A stretch of DNA of 43,335 nucleotides from Candidatus Bathyarchaeota archaeon. GTDB lineage: Archaea; Thermoproteota; Bathyarchaeia; Bathyarchaeales; Bathycorpusculaceae. The stretch spans positions 1 to 43,335 of the forward strand of contig JAOAIX010000009.1 of the NCBI GenBank assembly GCA_026414485.1, written 5' to 3'. The translations under genes and the position numbers were made by a program. The notes under the pieces were generated by a model that saw nothing but the letters and a program-made list of their open reading frames with translations, did not search any database and was not told where the DNA came from. Numbering within the stretch: position 1 is the stretch's first letter; every line of letters starts with the position of its first letter. Positions 15,672-23,522 of this stretch are shown here, piece after piece.

Positions 15672-16094
15672 ATGCTGAACGAGGAATCACTAGCAGAATA
15701 TGTCCTGTTAGCCGTTAGAAAACCCCCAACAATAGAATACGAAACTGACCTCGAATGGATTTGTCGAACATTCGGATTCTTAGAATCAAGAGACAAGAAA
15801 AAAACGGCGTTCCTAATTTTCAAAGCTCTCGTAGAAGCAACAGTACACAACAAAGGCTTAACAAGTGATGAATTAGCTGAAAAAGTAGGCTTAACAAGAG
15901 GCACCATGATCCATCACCTCAATAAAATGATGAAAAGTGGGCTGGTAATTTTCCATGAAGGCGAATACAAACTCAGAGAACGGAGCCTCAAAAACACCGT
16001 AGAAGAAATTCAACGTGACCTAACAAGGTTATTCGAAAACCTCACAGAAGTTGCTGAAAGCCTCGACCGAACGTTAGGTTTAACGTCAAGATAA
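15672..16094 (+). CDS. Winged-helix transcription regulator
   Basis: A 140-residue protein. An N-terminal helical part (1-45) precedes an ArsR/MarR-like winged helix at about 50-110 (LVEATVHNKGLTSDELAEKVGL as helix-turn, RGTMIHHLNKMMKSGLVIF as recognition helix and wing start), then a C-terminal amphipathic helix (about 115-137) suited to dimerisation. GGAGGG at 15655-15660 is a strong ribosome-binding site. The gene is divergent from hsp20 with 172 nt between, so it is the second candidate for the protein that binds the hsp20 inverted repeat. A TATA-like AAAATATTTAAGG lies at about 15595-15607. Confidence 0.85.
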   Translation: MLNEESLAEYVLLAVRKPPTIEYETDLEWICRTFGFLESRDKKKTAFLIFKALVEATVHNKGLTSDELAEKVGLTRGTMIHHLNKMMKSGLVIFHEGEYKLRERSLKNTVEEIQRDLTRLFENLTEVAESLDRTLGLTSR

Positions 16095-16180
16095 GCAATA
16101 ACCCAAAATCCTTTTACAATAACTACGCTTCCGGTTAACGACAAAGCCGAGCAACCGACCAAAAACTAATCTGCAATAAT

Positions 16181-16187
16181 AAAAAAA
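16181..16187 (-). terminator. Oligo-T terminator of glpX
   Basis: Minus-strand CCCC followed by seven T, about 20 nt after the glpX stop codon. Confidence 0.5.
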
Positions 16188-16207
16188 GGGGCATAATAGC
16201 GTACTGT

Positions 16208-17206
16208 TTAGGTTTGCAGAAACTGCTTATACACTGGATGTCCCTTGAAATGTAAAATAGTCTCAGACCTCTCCAAAGTGCCACTGGGCAAACGCATGCA
16301 AATAGAGTGAACAATTGCTCCATCCGGAAGCAGAGTCACGCCGTTGAGCAATTCGCCTTTGGTTATTCCTGACGCTGCAAAAACTAACTCGTTGCCTTTG
16401 GCAAGTTCGTCTTGGGTGTACGCTTTTTCTACATCAACACCACTTGCTCGTAAACGGTTTAAGCGGTCTTTGTCGTCTTTCTTATCCTGCCAAACCTTTA
16501 CAAGCATAGTTCCGCCCAAGCACTTAACCGCCGTAGCAGCAATTGTGGCTTCAGGTCCAGCGCCCGCACCTATAAGCAAATCAACACCTGAATTAGGCAT
16601 ACAGCTGACAACCGCACCCGCAATATCGCCGTCAGGAATAAGAATTATACGCACACCAAGCTTGCGTAGCCTCGTTAAAATGTCTAAGTGCCGTTCCCTC
16701 TCTAGCATAATCACCGTCAAGTTAGATAGAGGTAACCCCTTTGCTGCTGCTACCGTATGCACAATTTCCTCCACCGACATATCTAAAGAAATCTTTCCTA
16801 CACTGTGGTAGTCCGTGGCAACTTTAAAATAGTACCCATCATCAGGCAAAACTTGAAAACATCCAGCAGGGGCACAAGCAAGAGCAGAGATAGCATCTTT
16901 CCTACCCTTACTTGCAGCCGTTGTTCCATCCACAGGATCAATTACAAACTCTACTTTTGGGCCTCGTCCAGTGCCCACTTTTTCACGATACGCAAAACTT
17001 GGCGCGTTATCCTTTGGTCCTTCACAACAAATAACCTCTCCTTCAATGTCGGTTTGATGAAGTACTGCACGAGAGAACTCAACTGCTTGATCGTCTATAA
17101 GGTCACAGTTTCCTTGACCGATGTGAAGTGCAGCACCAACTGCACCAGCAACGGTTATACGGGTTAATGAAGGAGCTAAAGCTCTTAACGTTACCATATT
17201 TATCAC
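16208..17206 (-). CDS. glpX: Class II fructose-1,6-bisphosphatase GlpX
   Basis: A 332-residue enzyme that removes the 1-phosphate of fructose 1,6-bisphosphate in gluconeogenesis. Signatures: CDLIDDQAVEFSRAVL near residue 35, GEVICCEGPKDNAP near 57, the metal/phosphate motif FVIDPVDGTTAASKG near 87, and the C-terminal GAGAGPEATIAATAVKCLGG (phosphate binding) and ITKGELLNGV. Length is normal for GlpX. Most archaea instead use the bifunctional FBP aldolase/phosphatase, so a GlpX gene here is notable. ATG at 17206 or 17197 are both possible starts. It is divergent from the SMC operon and shares its 219-nt upstream region. Confidence 0.92.
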   Translation of the reverse strand: MINMVTLRALAPSLTRITVAGAVGAALHIGQGNCDLIDDQAVEFSRAVLHQTDIEGEVICCEGPKDNAPSFAYREKVGTGRGPKVEFVIDPVDGTTAASKGRKDAISALACAPAGCFQVLPDDGYYFKVATDYHSVGKISLDMSVEEIVHTVAAAKGLPLSNLTVIMLERERHLDILTRLRKLGVRIILIPDGDIAGAVVSCMPNSGVDLLIGAGAGPEATIAATAVKCLGGTMLVKVWQDKKDDKDRLNRLRASGVDVEKAYTQDELAKGNELVFAASGITKGELLNGVTLLPDGAIVHSICMRLPSGTLERSETILHFKGHPVYKQFLQT

Positions 17207-17425
17207 TTCAATTATAATGTAATGTAGTGATGTCCCAAATAATATAAATGTAATAGATCACCGCCCTTGACAGAAGATCCCTAAAATTACCTAGTTGTTT
17301 CATAAACAGCCAAAACCAGCCCAAAGGGTTAAATGGAAAATTGTATCTTCTACGGGTCAAACTGTTTTAATAAGTCATCTTCCACCTAAATACTCTGCTT
17401 TCCAGCACAGAGGCAAAACGCTCCG

Positions 17426-19312
17426 ATGTTAATAACCGAGGTTATTTTAGAAAATTTCATGAGCTACGAATATGCTAGAGTAAATTTAAAGCCAGGCGTT
17501 AACCTTGTTGTAGGTCCCAATGGCGCAGGCAAAAGTTCTCTGCTTTTGGCAATAAGTGTGGGTCTAGGGCAATCTTACACCGAACGCAGCAAAAAACTCA
17601 GCAACTTAATCCGTTGGGGGCAGGATCAAGCACGTGTTACTCTAATTTTGAATAACAGTAAACGAGGCGGAAAACGCCCTGTGCCCAAGTATGACAAAGA
17701 CCAAATCTTCCTCACCCGCATTCTTAGAAAAGACGGCGCTTACTGGTTTGAATTGGAAAACCGTGCGGCTACCAAACAGAATGTTCAGTATGTTTTGAGT
17801 CGGTTCGGTGTTGACCCAGACAACATGCTCATAATTATGCACCAGAATATGGTGGAGCAATTCTCTGTTTTAAACACAATCGATAAACTGCGTATGGTGG
17901 AAGCTGCTGTAGGTTTGGGGCCGTTCAGAGAAAATGTAGTGCTTGCTCAACAAAAATTAGCGCGTATACTCAGCCAAGAAGAATCAGTTAACAAACTTTT
18001 GGAGTCAGCAGAACAAACGCTGAACTATTGGCGCGAACAATACGAGAAGTATCAGCAAAAAAAGCAGCTGCAAACTAAAAGACGATTTTTGGCTCGTGAA
18101 CTTGTATGGGCAGAAGTTGAACGCAAAGAAAAAGCGGTTGCAGAGTTGGAAACTGCTCTACAAAAAATACAGAAAAACCTCCGCGAAATTGAAGACGAAG
18201 CCAAAGCTATCCAAGAGGCCTTACAAAAAGAACTTGAAAGACACATACAACTCAAAGCTGAGTTAAAAATACTTTTTGATGAAAGGTTAAAGCTGGAACG
18301 TAAAATTTCCCAGGCTGAAACCACAATTGCCTTATGTGAAAAACTCCTCAGAGACAATTCAGTTTCAGAACCAACCGCAGAGAAGCTAAAAGAACTTGTC
18401 GTTACTTGCCAAACGCAACAAGACCACGCCGTTATAGAAGTAAAAGAGAACCAAATCAAAATACAAAACGTAGATAGCGAGATAGAAAAACTCACAGCTA
18501 AAGTTATTGATTATCAAATAAAAACCGCCTTGTTGAATTACCGAAAAGAAAGCTCTCTCGTGGAGTATGAACATACTTCCTCGTCAGTTAAACTGGCCAA
18601 ATCCAGTTTAACTGAAGTGGCAGCAAAGGCGCAAGAGCAAGGTGCTCGGATCGCAATTGTAAAAAGTATAACTGATATCCTTGACGAAATCCGAATTACA
18701 GATGCACACTTAAATGCCCTTTCAGGCATCTCTGAAGACATAGAGCACCAATACACTTTCTATAGTAAACTTTTCTTGGAGCTCAAAGAAAAAGCACAAA
18801 TGGTCTCTGAACACCGACAGAAAGCTTTAGACGAGGTTTCTGCGCGCATGCAGTCGTGGCGTAATGTCATGCAAAGTTTGTTGGACCGCGTAAATTTGGA
18901 GTACCAAAAAATATTGGAGCAGACTAGAGCAGTTGGCGAAGTAAGGTTGAGTAATGCGCAAGACATTGAGAACGCCGGTCTAGAAATTCTAGTAGGTTTT
19001 AAGGGCGGAAAACCTGTACCGCTTGATTCTTACACCCAAAGTGGTGGTGAGCGTACTACCGCTACCATGAGTTTCCTTTTAGCGTTACAACAGCATGTTC
19101 GTTCCCCTTTTCGAGCTGTCGATGAATATGACGTTCATATGGACCCACGCAACCGTGAAATGATCGCTAAAATCCTAATAAACCACATTAAGGATGCAAA
19201 CGCCCAGTATATCGTGATTACGCCAAGTCAGGTTACCTTTGCACAAGAAAATGCCAACATAATTGCAGTTCAAAACGTAGAAGGAAAATCAGCAGCGCAG
19301 GAGGTTGTCTAA
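17426..19312 (+). CDS. Short-armed SMC ATPase resembling Smc5/6
   Basis: A 628-residue SMC-superfamily protein. Head N-part: Walker A GPNGAGKSS at 30-38, then Q-loop text with LIIMHQNMVEQF and IDKLRMVEAAVGLGPFREN, close to the Smc5/6 consensus. Two coiled-coil arms of only about 100-150 residues each (about 190-330 and 340-500), with no recognisable Smc hinge between. Head C-part: signature TQSGGERTTATMSF (SGGER at 539) and Walker B FRAVDEYDVHMDPRNRE with D566/E567, again the Smc5/Smc6 form rather than Rad50 or bacterial Smc. ITPSQ near the end matches the Smc5 D-loop-side text. First gene of a three-gene unit; probable DNA organisation or repair role in the nucleoid. TATA-like TGTTTTAATAA at about 17363. 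Confidence 0.88.
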   Translation: MLITEVILENFMSYEYARVNLKPGVNLVVGPNGAGKSSLLLAISVGLGQSYTERSKKLSNLIRWGQDQARVTLILNNSKRGGKRPVPKYDKDQIFLTRILRKDGAYWFELENRAATKQNVQYVLSRFGVDPDNMLIIMHQNMVEQFSVLNTIDKLRMVEAAVGLGPFRENVVLAQQKLARILSQEESVNKLLESAEQTLNYWREQYEKYQQKKQLQTKRRFLARELVWAEVERKEKAVAELETALQKIQKNLREIEDEAKAIQEALQKELERHIQLKAELKILFDERLKLERKISQAETTIALCEKLLRDNSVSEPTAEKLKELVVTCQTQQDHAVIEVKENQIKIQNVDSEIEKLTAKVIDYQIKTALLNYRKESSLVEYEHTSSSVKLAKSSLTEVAAKAQEQGARIAIVKSITDILDEIRITDAHLNALSGISEDIEHQYTFYSKLFLELKEKAQMVSEHRQKALDEVSARMQSWRNVMQSLLDRVNLEYQKILEQTRAVGEVRLSNAQDIENAGLEILVGFKGGKPVPLDSYTQSGGERTTATMSFLLALQQHVRSPFRAVDEYDVHMDPRNREMIAKILINHIKDANAQYIVITPSQVTFAQENANIIAVQNVEGKSAAQEVV

Positions 19313-19374
19313 CGTCGTCTTACAAACAACAAGAAAAGAAAGTAGGTAAAGACAAGCTCCAACACCTCATCGAG

Positions 19375-20139
19375 GTGATGAGCAAAATCGAAACCCAAAA
19401 AGCGGATCCATTTTTGCTGGACATAAAAGAAGTAATTCGCATTATACAGGAATACTTTCCAAAATGGAACCAGCCTGAAGAACTCAACTTAGATGCTGAA
19501 GCAATTCACCATATAGCTTCTGTTATAAAAATGCAAAACGAATGGGTAAAACAACGAACTACCTCAATGTATAAAGACACTTTTCTATTCGAAGAAAAAA
19601 TCCGGCAACAACCTGCCAAAGAAGTGGTAGAGGCATTCCTGAAAGCATGGCACCCATTGACGGCGCTAGAGCAGGTTACTTTGCAAAGTTTAACTGAAGC
19701 ACTGCAGTACTGGGCTACTTTGAAGCCTTTGAAAGAAAGATGGCCCAACTCAACTGTGCCCAACGTTGAAGCTGGAGTAGCTACACGGAGTGAACTGATT
19801 AATCAGAGTATTCTACGAGATGAGGCTTTCAGCACGGAGTTGGAAAGTTGCTGGCATCAACTCAAAGATAAAGTACAACGTGAAGGGGTGGCTGGTAAAA
19901 TATTCTATATGGACTTTGTTGGCGCTGATACTTACGAAGAAACCGTGCATCGTGCATATTTAACGAGTTTTCTAGTGACCTGTGGCTATGCCACTTTAGA
20001 GCTAGTACCTCTAGAAGAAGAAATCTTCATAAAACCTCTCGACAAACCCCTAACGAAATTAGGTCAACAAGCAGTTTCTGTGCCTATATCCTTATCGTTT
20101 GATGACTGGCAACGATGGAAGCGAGGGAGAAATACATGA
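19375..20139 (+). CDS. Kleisin-like subunit of the SMC operon (inferred)
   Basis: A 254-residue protein with no family I can name with certainty. Its plan fits a kleisin: a helical N-terminus (DPFLLDIKEVIRIIQEYF, then LDAEAIHHIASVIKMQNEWVK), a variable middle, and a C-terminal winged-helix-like end (EETVHRAYLTSFLVTCGYATLELV, PLEEEIFIKPL) like the part that caps an SMC head. The start is doubtful: GTG at 19375 or ATG at 19378 sit within a GAGGTGATG, and the frame is open further upstream into the SMC gene's end. Its stop overlaps the next gene in ATGA, so the proteins are translationally coupled, which supports one complex. Confidence 0.6.
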   Translation: MMSKIETQKADPFLLDIKEVIRIIQEYFPKWNQPEELNLDAEAIHHIASVIKMQNEWVKQRTTSMYKDTFLFEEKIRQQPAKEVVEAFLKAWHPLTALEQVTLQSLTEALQYWATLKPLKERWPNSTVPNVEAGVATRSELINQSILRDEAFSTELESCWHQLKDKVQREGVAGKIFYMDFVGADTYEETVHRAYLTSFLVTCGYATLELVPLEEEIFIKPLDKPLTKLGQQAVSVPISLSFDDWQRWKRGRNT

Positions 20140-20789
20140 GTATTAGTAAACGTAAAGGTATTTACGCCATCAAGATGAAGCAAGCCGCACATTTGCTGTT
20201 TTTCCAAAGGCACAAAAAACCTGGCGTAAAAGGCTGGGAGCTCCATAAAAGTATAGGTTCAGATTACCCAAAAGTGTTGGAAATTCTGGATGAATATTTG
20301 AACACGCTGGGGTTGCAGGTGAAAATTGTTTTTGAAGGAGAACCGACAGCGAAACCAACATTGGATGAGTTTGATAAAGCGCGGTTTTATGTAGTTTTAC
20401 GTGGTGAGTTACAACCTAAAGAACCCAAACTGATTGGTTGGCGCATTGATGACCTAGCAGGCTTAGCCATCACAATTGCGTTTATTATCAGCAAGAAAGG
20501 TCAAGCTTCACGAAGCGAAGTTGAAAAACTTTTAAATGAAAAACTGCCAGGCTGGAAAGTTGGATTGAACATAGACCGATACATTCGCTATGGCTACTTA
20601 CAGCAGGATAACGAGCAGTTGTATTTAGATTGGCGAACCAGAGCAGAAGTTGACCAGAAAGTTCTGATCGACGCTTTGCTAAAAATGGGTGAGGACAACA
20701 AAAGTAAAACTGACGAAAAATTTACCTCCTCAAACGAAACCTCCTTTGAAGAAGGCACAAACGCCGACGAAGACGCAGCAGCCGACTAA
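20136..20789 (+). CDS. KITE/MAGE-like tandem winged-helix subunit (inferred)
   Basis: A 217-residue protein. The start ATG at 20136 overlaps the upstream stop (ATGA); GAGGGAGA precedes it. Two winged-helix-like units are visible: about residues 10-65 (KQAAHLLFFQRHKKPGVKGW, then YPKVLEILDEYLNTLG) and about 110-185 (IDDLAGLAITIAFIISKKGQ, SEVEKLLNEKL, IDRYIRYGYLQQ). The ending YLDWRTRAEVD recalls the W-G-P-R-A end of MAGE/Nse1/Nse3 domains. The tail (about 190-217) is acidic, Ser/Thr/Glu-rich and probably disordered. ScpB- or Nse1/Nse3-like KITE proteins bind kleisins, so the gene order SMC-kleisin-KITE makes sense. Sequence resemblance is suggestive only. Confidence 0.6.
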   Translation: MSISKRKGIYAIKMKQAAHLLFFQRHKKPGVKGWELHKSIGSDYPKVLEILDEYLNTLGLQVKIVFEGEPTAKPTLDEFDKARFYVVLRGELQPKEPKLIGWRIDDLAGLAITIAFIISKKGQASRSEVEKLLNEKLPGWKVGLNIDRYIRYGYLQQDNEQLYLDWRTRAEVDQKVLIDALLKMGEDNKSKTDEKFTSSNETSFEEGTNADEDAAAD

Positions 20790-20937
20790 AATAACCCACA
20801 ACTACTGACGTTTCTACTTTCTGTAAAACACATAAGTCATGTCTCCGTTTGACTCCTTACGCATATCTTTAGCAGGTTGCTATCACTAAACCACACAAAA
20901 TCTTGTGGGCTCATGCCACACGTATAAGTTTTCTAAC

Positions 20938-20967
20938 AAAAGCCGTACAAGCTAAAAGTTGGCTTTT
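20938..20967 (+). promoter_or_regulatory. Inverted repeat upstream of rps12 promoter
   Basis: AAAAGCC and GGCTTTT (7 bp) are separated by 16 nt, just upstream of a TATA-like TTTAAATATG (20981-20990) that would start transcription near 21012. It could be an upstream regulatory site; it lies outside the transcript expected for rps12. Confidence 0.3.
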
Positions 20968-21028
20968 CTGTTTCGTTTTGTTTAAATATGAGTGTTGTGA
21001 CTCTAACTGTGCAAGAGGATATATAAGA

Positions 21029-21469
21029 ATGGGTTCAAAGTCTCCAAGAGGCGAATTCGCCGCCAGAAAACTCCAAAAGAAACGCGGAAACTTCCGCTGG
21101 AGCGACAGGTACTATAACCGACGCATGCTTATGCTCGACGAAAAAGTTGACCCACTGCAAGGGGCGCCTCAATCACGAGGTATTGTCCTAGAGAAAGTAG
21201 GCGTCGAATCAAAGCAACCTAACAGCGCCATCCGCAAATGTGTACGCACCCAACTTATAAAAAACGGGCGCGTTATCTCAGCATTTTTGCCAGGAGACGG
21301 CGCACTCAACGTTGTAGACGAACATGACGAAGTTGTTGTCGAAGGTATCGGCGGAACTAGAGGCGGCGCTATGGGAGACATTCCCGGTGTCCGCTGGAAA
21401 GTCGTTATGGTTAACGGTGTGAGCCTAAACGAATTAGTTTACGGCAGAAAACAAAAACCTGCACGGTGA
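21029..21469 (+). CDS. rps12: 30S ribosomal protein S12 (uS12)
   Basis: A 146-residue archaeal uS12, part of the decoding centre of the small subunit. Diagnostic text: [20 protein letters not shown] at the start, [32 protein letters not shown] (with the PNS loop), and [22 protein letters not shown]. The start is ATG at 21029 with GAGG 10 nt upstream and a promoter at about 20981; a longer in-frame extension to 20903 would begin upstream of that promoter and is rejected. Its stop overlaps the start region of rps7, giving translational coupling. Confidence 0.97.
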   Translation: MGSKSPRGEFAARKLQKKRGNFRWSDRYYNRRMLMLDEKVDPLQGAPQSRGIVLEKVGVESKQPNSAIRKCVRTQLIKNGRVISAFLPGDGALNVVDEHDEVVVEGIGGTRGGAMGDIPGVRWKVVMVNGVSLNELVYGRKQKPAR

Positions 21470-22086
21470 TGGGAATGAGCAACACAACCACAACAACTGA
21501 ACCTCCACCATCAGGGTCACAAACCGAGATTAAACTTTTCCAGAAATGGAGTTTCAAAGAAATCAAAGTCAACGACCTTGGGTTACAGCGGTATCTGAAT
21601 TTAACCCCCATGGTTGCCCCTCACAGCATGGGTAGACACGAACACCAAAGATTCAGAAAAGCCAACGTCAACATTGTTGAACGGCTCATTAATAACCTTA
21701 TGCGCCCAGGTAAAAACGGCGGTAAAAAAGCTAAAGCTGCAAACATCGTCAAGCAGGCGTTTGAAATAATTAATTTGCGTACAGGCAAAAACCCGATAGA
21801 GATTCTAGTTCGTGCAGTTGAAAACAGCGCTCCATGCGAGGACACTACGCGCATCAGCTATGGTGGAGTTGTCTATCACCTATCCGTAGATGTTGCTCCC
21901 CAACGCCGAATCGACCTTGCCCTCAGACACATAACCGCAGGCGCACGAGCAGCATCAGCCAACAATCCTCGTTCAATTGCTGAATGCCTTGCTGAGGAAT
22001 TAATCCTAGCAGCTAACAACGACATCAAAAGCGCAGGCGTCTCCAAACGAAATGAAATTGAGCGAGTAGCCCAATCTAGCAGATAA
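21466..22086 (+). CDS. rps7: 30S ribosomal protein S7 (uS7)
   Basis: Archaeal uS7, about 200-206 residues depending on start; it nucleates assembly of the small-subunit head. Typical text: [49 protein letters not shown], and [18 protein letters not shown] with the C-terminal [13 protein letters not shown]. The Thr/Pro-rich N-terminus is a normal variable archaeal tail. Possible starts are GTG 21466, ATG 21469 and ATG 21475; the last two lie in a TGATGGGAATG stretch overlapping the rps12 stop. In many archaea EF-1alpha follows directly; here a convergent GTPase gene lies between. Confidence 0.97.
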   Translation: MMGMSNTTTTTEPPPSGSQTEIKLFQKWSFKEIKVNDLGLQRYLNLTPMVAPHSMGRHEHQRFRKANVNIVERLINNLMRPGKNGGKKAKAANIVKQAFEIINLRTGKNPIEILVRAVENSAPCEDTTRISYGGVVYHLSVDVAPQRRIDLALRHITAGARAASANNPRSIAECLAEELILAANNDIKSAGVSKRNEIERVAQSSR

Positions 22087-22108
22087 ACTCCCTTTCTTTC
22101 TTCAAAAT

Positions 22109-23290
22109 TTATTTTGTATGAATCTCTACGATGTCACCATCTTCTAAAACGAAACTTAACCCTGCCTTTTGAGGACTAAACGGTAGCCGTTTAGCCCACA
22201 CTCTTGCAAAAGAAAAGTCTTTCACGAACTCTCCATGAATGTTCTTTGCTAAATCCTGCAACGTTGCGCCTCGCTTTAGGGTAAAAGGGTTCGAACTAGG
22301 CTCTTTGTTGCCTGGTTCTTTGGTGTAAACACGAATAATATCCATTGTTTTAAACAACTCTTCCCCTAACTGCTCCAACCCAACCCTCTTTTCGCAAGAA
22401 ACCGCAACTATTGGCATTTTACCCTTCACATACGCCTGCAACCTCTTCAGGTTTGATCCTGCCCCCTCTAAGTCCATTTTATTCGCTACGATGAGCGCAG
22501 GCTTGTAAGTTGTGCTCTCAAATATGGCGTCTTCTACATCATCCAACGTAACTTCGCCAGTAATTTTAACTATCGCGTCATTAATTCGGTAGCTCCGAAG
22601 TAAGTCTTCAACCTCCCGCATAGTGGTGCCAACAAGTTTGCCTAATAGAATAATCCGCAGCGCCACCCCTGCGTGCTTCCGATCAATTTCCACTCGTCCT
22701 TTCGGTTTACTTACAACTATACGGGCCTTTTCAAGCTCTCCCAAAATCAACTCAATTTGGGAGATAGGATCGTAAGACAAGTCCACCATAAGAATCAAGC
22801 CGTCTGCGTTCCGCGCAGAGCCCAGAGTCACCATCCCCCAAGCTTTGCCGTCAGCTGAACCCTCCAGCATCGCAGGTGCCTCTACAATTTGAAACCGTAT
22901 ATCCTTGTAGTTCATAATACTGGGTACTGGCTCCCGTGAAGTGTACGGGTTGGGTGAAACCTCCACCTTGGCGTTTGTCACCGCTGCTAACAAGCTACTT
23001 TTGCCTACATTTGTCATGCCTAAAAGCGCAATTTGGGCTGCCCCTTCTTTTTCCACAAATAACTTTGGGCCTCCACTGCCTCGACCTGTACCTTTTTTCT
23101 TTTTTTCTTCAAGTTCTTTGCGAATGATGGCCATTTTTTTCTTGATCTGACCACGAAGTTTCAGCGTACCCTTATGCTGAGGAACTGTAGCTAAAAATTC
23201 TTGGTACTTCTGCAGTTTCATTTTTGGGTCGTGGGTCGCTTCCACTTCAGCCCATTTGTCTTTAGCTTCAGGAGGCAGATTCGTCGGCAT
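22109..23290 (-). CDS. DRG/Obg-type GTPase with TGS domain, altered G3 motif
   Basis: A 393-residue GTPase of the DRG family, which in archaea and eukaryotes is tied to translation. Residues 1-70 are helical and Lys-rich; G1 GMTNVGKSS is at 91-99; the G4 motif NKMD is intact; a TGS domain forms the C-terminus (about 320-393, LKRGATLQDLAKNIHGEF ... GLSFVLEDGDIVEIHT). At the G3 position, where DRG proteins have D-L-P-G, this protein reads E137-A-P-A140, changing both the magnesium aspartate and the invariant glycine. It might hydrolyse GTP poorly or be a divergent branch. It converges on rps7 with 22 nt between. Confidence 0.88.
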   Translation of the reverse strand: MPTNLPPEAKDKWAEVEATHDPKMKLQKYQEFLATVPQHKGTLKLRGQIKKKMAIIRKELEEKKKKGTGRGSGGPKLFVEKEGAAQIALLGMTNVGKSSLLAAVTNAKVEVSPNPYTSREPVPSIMNYKDIRFQIVEAPAMLEGSADGKAWGMVTLGSARNADGLILMVDLSYDPISQIELILGELEKARIVVSKPKGRVEIDRKHAGVALRIILLGKLVGTTMREVEDLLRSYRINDAIVKITGEVTLDDVEDAIFESTTYKPALIVANKMDLEGAGSNLKRLQAYVKGKMPIVAVSCEKRVGLEQLGEELFKTMDIIRVYTKEPGNKEPSSNPFTLKRGATLQDLAKNIHGEFVKDFSFARVWAKRLPFSPQKAGLSFVLEDGDIVEIHTK

Positions 23291-23439
23291 ACCTGTTTCA
23301 AGCTAAATAATCTACAACAACGTCTTTAATACGATTTCTAATCTGCTCCTCATTTTTATAACAACGCATTCTTTCACGGCGCTTTCAATCTCTCTATACG
23401 CGGTTTTTAAGGGAACACAAATGGAAAAGCTGTATGACA

Positions 23440-23449
23440 AACTTAAAAT
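23440..23449 (+). promoter_or_regulatory. TATA-like box upstream of EF-1alpha
   Basis: AACTTAAAAT about 80 nt upstream of the ATG; a second candidate, CAATTTAAGG, lies at about 23484. Either fits an archaeal promoter for this highly expressed gene. Confidence 0.35.
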
Positions 23450-23522
23450 AATTGGAAGGACTGATGTGTAACCGAAACCACTACAATTTAAGGAAAAATA
23501 GAAAGAATAAGAGGAATGAAAA

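Noticed and set aside
20903-21028. 42-residue N-terminal extension of S12
   Set aside because: Not family-like, contains several Cys/Trp residues and begins upstream of the TATA box at 20981.
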